DNA from: Neoscytalidium dimidiatum
Lineage: Eukaryota; Ascomycota; Dothideomycetes; Botryosphaeriales; Botryosphaeriaceae
DNA: 64,000 bases
Direction of reading: 5' to 3'
NCBI GenBank assembly: GCA_037367355.1
Contig: CM074699.1
Location: 1,302,001-1,366,000, forward strand
Under the pieces are notes generated by a model, which worked only from the letters and a program-made list of their open reading frames with translations, searched no databases and had not been told where the DNA came from. Below, one piece after another: positions 60,340 to 64,000 of this stretch (the first letter of the stretch is position 1; every line of letters starts with the position of its first letter). A program made the position numbers and the translations under genes.

Positions 60340-62069
60340 TTAGGCGAAGGCACCGACGATGGACATGCCGGCAGCTGTATTCATGAATTAGCATCCTTGC
60401 GAGAAGGAAGGAGATGTGAGGATGGTCACTTACCGCCCATAAGGACGTAGATGAAAGCAGTGATCTTGTCCTTCTTGGACATGATCATGCGAGCCTCCTC
60501 GGACAGGAAGTCCTCCTGCAGCAGGTTGACGAGGGCGGCGTAGATGAGCAGGCCGGACGAGATGGCGTTGAAGGCGCCGACCATGATCAGGCCGAACGCA
60601 GAGCCGATATCGAACGAGTTGCGGGCGAGCAGACCGATAGCCTGGCCGAAGGGCGCGGTGGTGCCGAAGGCGACGACGAGCAACCACGGCTTGTAGGAGC
60701 CCTTGGGGTACGGGACGGCGGCGATACGGGAGCCCAGGCCGAGACCCTCGAACGTCTGGTGGAACATGATGGCGATGAGCAGGATGACGAAGCCGTCGGT
60801 GGTGGCCGAGACAGTCATGCCGACGAAGACCGAGTGGAACAGGATACCGCCCTCAAGGAGGGTGATGTTGAGAGACATCTTGCGGAGAACCATCGGGTCA
60901 ACGGCGCCCTGGCCACCCTCCTCGACATCGTGGTCGTCGTCGAAGAAGGAGACCTCCTTCTCCGAGGCGGAGGCTTGCTTGTCGTAGGCGGGCAGGGAGG
61001 CCGCTTGGCGGTCGATCATGGCGAGCATCTCATCACGCTGGCGGATGTACTGCGAGTAGAAGGCGATGAACCAGGCAGGCATCTCCGAGGGCTTCTGGTC
61101 GCCAAGGGCAGGCATGTTCATCTCGGCGGCCCTAAGTTTAGGATCCACGTGTTAGTATAAGGCTCGGGTCTGAAACTCTTGGAAGGTTCCACTTTGAGAC
61201 GGGGGACGTCGAAAAACGGAGACTTACTCTCTCTCGCGCACGTAGGCCTGCTTGGCATCACTCCACGCGTACGACTTCTCGAAGCTCTCTTCGGACTCGG
61301 TGCGACTCATCGGGGCCATGGGCGACCGTGCGGGCCGCGGCGGAGCGGACGCGGGCGCGGGCGCGGGCGCGGGCATGGGAATCGGGGCCGAGATGGCCTG
61401 GCCCGTGGGGCCGCCATGGTTGTGGGCCTGGCCGCCCATCTTCGCGTTGAGGTACATCTCAAGCACGAAAAGGCAGAAGAGCGAGCCCATCATGATTACA
61501 CCGGGCAGAGCAGGGTATTGCTCGGTGAATAGAGGCGGCAGGCATGGATCATTAAGCGAAGAGAAGGCAGTAGGAAGAAGCTGATTTTGACAAGCAATTA
61601 ATTAGCCATCAGCTCATTAAGAACTCTGCACAGCATCACCCGTCAAAAGCTCAAGATCAGAGGTTCAGTAGTGCAAGAAGTGCAGAGGCTCAGAGGTTCA
61701 GAGGTTCAGAGGATCGACGCACATGGACAAAAGCGGTAGCAATCAGGACACCAGTACCGAAGTGTTTGCAAAAGAAGAAGGCCTTCGGAGGGATCTTCAA
61801 CCAAGGGAACTTCTTTGCCATCACCGGGAAGCCGGCACCTGTCAGAGCAGTCAGACCTCCGCCAAGCAGAGTTTCAGCGTAGGGGTATAGTGCATACCGC
61901 CAATACTAGTCAACAAAACAAGGACTGGAAAACGTTAGCGGACCCCAACTAGTAGAAGGGGCGGGACTTGCGACTGGTGAGACTCACAAAGAGCAATGAC
62001 GTGAAGCGGGAGGTCGTACTCCTCGGTACCCGCCTCACTACCGCACTGCGGACGCTCCATGTCGGACAT
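60340..62069 (-). CDS. ZIP-family zinc transporter
   Basis: Six exons (62069-61988, 61924-61898, 61838-61723, 61580-61228, 61131-60434, 60374-60340) join in frame to 436 residues; the second exon is only 27 bases. ZIP proteins carry zinc, and sometimes iron, into the cytosol across the plasma or organelle membrane. The first three membrane segments include LIATAFVHLLPTAF. A long cytosolic loop follows, with a proline/alanine run, KMGGQAHNHGGP and a Ser/Glu-rich part. The metal-site helices are HSVFVGMTVSATTDG and HQTFEGLGLGSR. The last segments end AAGMSIVGAFA, as in fungal Zrt-type proteins. The loop histidines may bind zinc. The third intron (142 bases) holds a short tandem repeat. The gene is close to the plasma-membrane Zrt1/Zrt2 class, but which one is not decided. 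Confidence 0.93.
61657..61713. repeat. AGAGGTTC tandem repeat in a ZIP intron
   Basis: Four or five degenerate copies of an 8-9-base AGAGGTTC unit lie in the third intron of the zinc transporter gene. It explains the unusual intron length. Confidence 0.85.
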
Positions 62070-62086
62070 TGTGAATGAATGGTATT

Positions 62087-62101
62087 AAGGCACCGGGCCT
62101 T
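62087..62101. promoter_or_regulatory. AAGGC-N5-GCCTT palindrome upstream of ZIP start
   Basis: A dyad of two 5-base arms lies 18 bases upstream of the zinc transporter start codon. Fungal zinc regulators (Zap1/ZafA) bind related sites containing AAGGT or CAAGGT, but the match here is loose. It could also fold in the 5' leader. Confidence 0.25.
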
Positions 62102-63415
62102 GAGATTGGTACGAGCGAAGGGGAGGGGGCGGTCGAAAGGGCAGCACCAGCTGCCGGTAACACGATGATGGAGGGAGAAAGGGGAAAGATCAAAAAGGAC
62201 AGAAGCAAGCTACCATTAGGCGGAAGTGAAGAAGAAAAAGGCGTGAAAGGAAGGCAGGATGCAAGTCAACTCAGCCGGGAGGAGTGCATCCGAAGGAAGC
62301 TTTCAGTTCCGAGCGGAGTGGAACGTTTGCTTTATGAAGCATTCCAAAACCCAGACAAGAGTCTATATCTCTAATCGGCTATCAAGCAGTCGGTGGATAC
62401 CAAGGATTGTCGTGACAGATGTCGTGTGTGGAGTGCAGCAGATGCGGGTCGGGGCCAAGCGCCGGCGGTGGACAGTGCTGGAGCCGCGTCAAGATGGAGA
62501 GGGGGCAAGAGCGGGCGGGCGGCGGGTCAATCAAGCTTCTTTTTCGGGCATGGGGTGGCTTGGTTTTCGACATGCAGCGCCGCAGAGAGAGCGGATCGGT
62601 AGGGACTAGGCTCGGTTGGTGTGAGGCCTAGCACGGCTTGAGACGGGGGCCCGGGCGGCCGTTGCTGATCTTGGGCGACGCGCTCCCCTTCTTGGCTGTC
62701 ACTGTTCCAACAACAGCATCTGCATGGAAGCATGGCAAAGGGCGCCTGGAGACGCTAGCGCAGGGCGGCCGGGCGGAGGAGGGGCCTTCCGAGCCCACGC
62801 TTGGTCTTGGCACTGTCAGGGCAGAGGCTTGACGGCCGGCCCTATCCACGCCGCGTCCACTCAGCGCGCGCCCTTCTGCCAGCGCCCGCAGCTAAGCTGA
62901 GCCTGTCCCCGGTCGGTAGCGCGGCTGCTAATGCGATTTGCGCGCCCACGAGCATCCCGCCGCCCGCCGTGCCCTCCTTGCCGCGAGGGTGATCGCCCGG
63001 ACGTGAGACGATGCCAAGACTTCCCCGGGTTGCTTCTGCTGCACGCCTGTGGGGCGGCGACGCGCTGATGGCCATCACCAACTCCACTGGCTCAGCGCTG
63101 CTCAGGGAACCCGAACCGGTCGCCCAGCGTCTCGGTGTTCCAAGCCATTTGGAATCGAACGAGATGAGTGCTCCTGGATGCACAATTTGTCACACTCGCA
63201 CTCGCAGTACCGCACGCCGCGCTGTCACGGCCCACTCTTAAACACGCAAGCCTACCGCGAAGCTCTCAACGCTCTTCGCAAGGCGCATCTCGAGCCGGTC
63301 CAAATCCGCCTCGCGGCACCGCTTTCTGTCTGCTGCACGGAGAAGCACGGCGAAGCAACGGGGTGGGAACGGCGCCAAGCAGTCGTCAAACGTCTTCGTT
63401 GTCTCCTACATGTGT
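62102..63415. other. Intergenic, ZIP promoter region
   Basis: No gene supported. It holds the ZIP promoter and the 3' region of the alcohol dehydrogenase. The open frame that runs on past the dehydrogenase splice (63252 onward, minus) is intron and 3' read-through. Confidence 0.5.
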
Positions 63416-64000
63416 CTACATCTTGATCACGTATTTGCCGGTGACCTGCGTCGCGCAAACCGTCAGCTGCAACCGAAATGCCAATCTTCGGGGTTGACAG
63501 GTCACCCACCAGTCCGGACGCCGTCTTCTTGGCTATCTCGCTCAGGTCCTCCAGCTTGGCAGTCTGCACTGTTGGCGTAACCTGTTTGCGCTCCACAAAT
63601 TGCAGAGCCTCGAGCACGTCGCCTCGCGTGCCCACCGCCGAGCCGATGACGCGGTAGCCGTGGTCGATGAAGCTCAGCGGGTGGAAGTTCATCGTCTGCG
63701 TGGGCGGAGGAATGCCGATGCACACCAGCGTTCCGAAGGGCGCCAACATGCCGAGCGAAGACTGATAGGCAGCGCCGCTCCCTGCAGTCACCAGCACCGC
63801 TGACACCCCGCGCCCTTCCGTCACATCCTTCACAGCCGCCGCCGCGTCCGGCACCTGCGTAACATCGACATAGGCCTCCGCGCCCAGATTCAAGCAGTAC
63901 TCACGCTTCTGCTCCCCCGCATCGACGGCCACGACTCGGAAACCCATCGCCTTTGCATACTGGATCCCAAGGGCGCCAACTCCGCCACCCGCGCCGGAAA
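63416..64000 (-). CDS. Zinc-dependent alcohol dehydrogenase, C-terminal half (cut by window edge)
   Basis: The visible part begins inside the cofactor domain at GAGGGVGALGIQYAKAMG and VVAVDAGEQK, where Asp in VDA favours NAD(H). It continues through ILVCIGIPPPTQ-like and RVIGSAVGTRGDVLEALQF. A 64-base intron (63509-63446, with a CTGAC branch site) joins ASGL to VTGKYVIKM and the stop, the usual ending of fungal Adh proteins. Without the splice the frame runs far into Arg/Ser-rich sequence that no dehydrogenase has. The catalytic zinc site and the start lie beyond 64000. These enzymes interconvert alcohols and aldehydes; which substrate cannot be told. Assigned to the medium-chain dehydrogenase Adh family. 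Confidence 0.9.

Noticed and set aside
63252..63500. C-terminal extension of the alcohol dehydrogenase.
   Set aside because: A normal intron at 63509-63446 links to the standard ending VTGKYVIKM; the extension is untranslated.

Overview
This is a gene-rich stretch of nuclear DNA from a filamentous ascomycete (Pezizomycotina; the exact lineage cannot be fixed from the sequence alone). The clues are short introns of about 40-140 bases with GTAAGT-like donors and CTAAC/CTGAC branch sites, monocistronic genes on both strands, a tRNA-Asp with an intron, and fungal families such as Dbp9, PL4 rhamnogalacturonan lyase, NRPS-like reductase, UNC93-like transporter, DUF3431 and DUF6590. Exon chains given below were read by hand. 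Where I give a protein length, the exon lengths sum to a multiple of three and the join stays open.

Layout. 1-7.67 kb: no gene I can support; GC-rich and pyrimidine-rich DNA with many simple repeats. 7.7-9.6 kb: DEAD-box helicase Dbp9 (-). 10.6 kb: tRNA-Asp(GTC) with a 21-base intron. 11.5-12.75 kb: a decayed Rieske oxygenase gene. 13.1-30.4 kb: an accessory region with three DUF6590 genes, two related coiled-coil proteins, a protein with a single C-terminal membrane segment, and a large protein that joins a chymotrypsin-like peptidase module, ankyrin repeats and a C-terminal DUF6590 module. 31-39 kb: a short-chain dehydrogenase, glutathione synthetase, a secreted rhamnogalacturonan lyase and a BTB protein. 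41-55 kb: a multi-membrane DUF3431 protein, a cutinase-like protein without its serine nucleophile, a type-B carboxylesterase with a GPI-like tail, an adenylation-thiolation-reductase enzyme (NRPS-like) and an UNC93-like transporter. 56.4-64 kb: RecQ helicase, ZIP zinc transporter and the 3' end of an alcohol dehydrogenase cut by the window edge.

How the parts may work together. The 24.4-30.4 kb block is the most unusual. A standalone DUF6590 gene (24445-25537) copies the C-terminal third of the peptidase-ankyrin-DUF6590 gene (27529-30425): the exons of 47 and 152 bases are identical in length, the intron phases match, and the last exons are 301 and 304 bases. Between them, sharing a 357-base divergent promoter with the large gene, lies a gene for a soluble protein ending in a membrane anchor. 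A peptidase, a repeat-based recognition domain, a duplicated module and a membrane-ended partner resemble the modular make-up of fungal self/non-self and immune-type proteins. That functional link is inference. The 43.5-55 kb block (esterases, NRPS-like reductase, transporter) could be a small metabolite or cell-surface locus; this too is inference from order alone.
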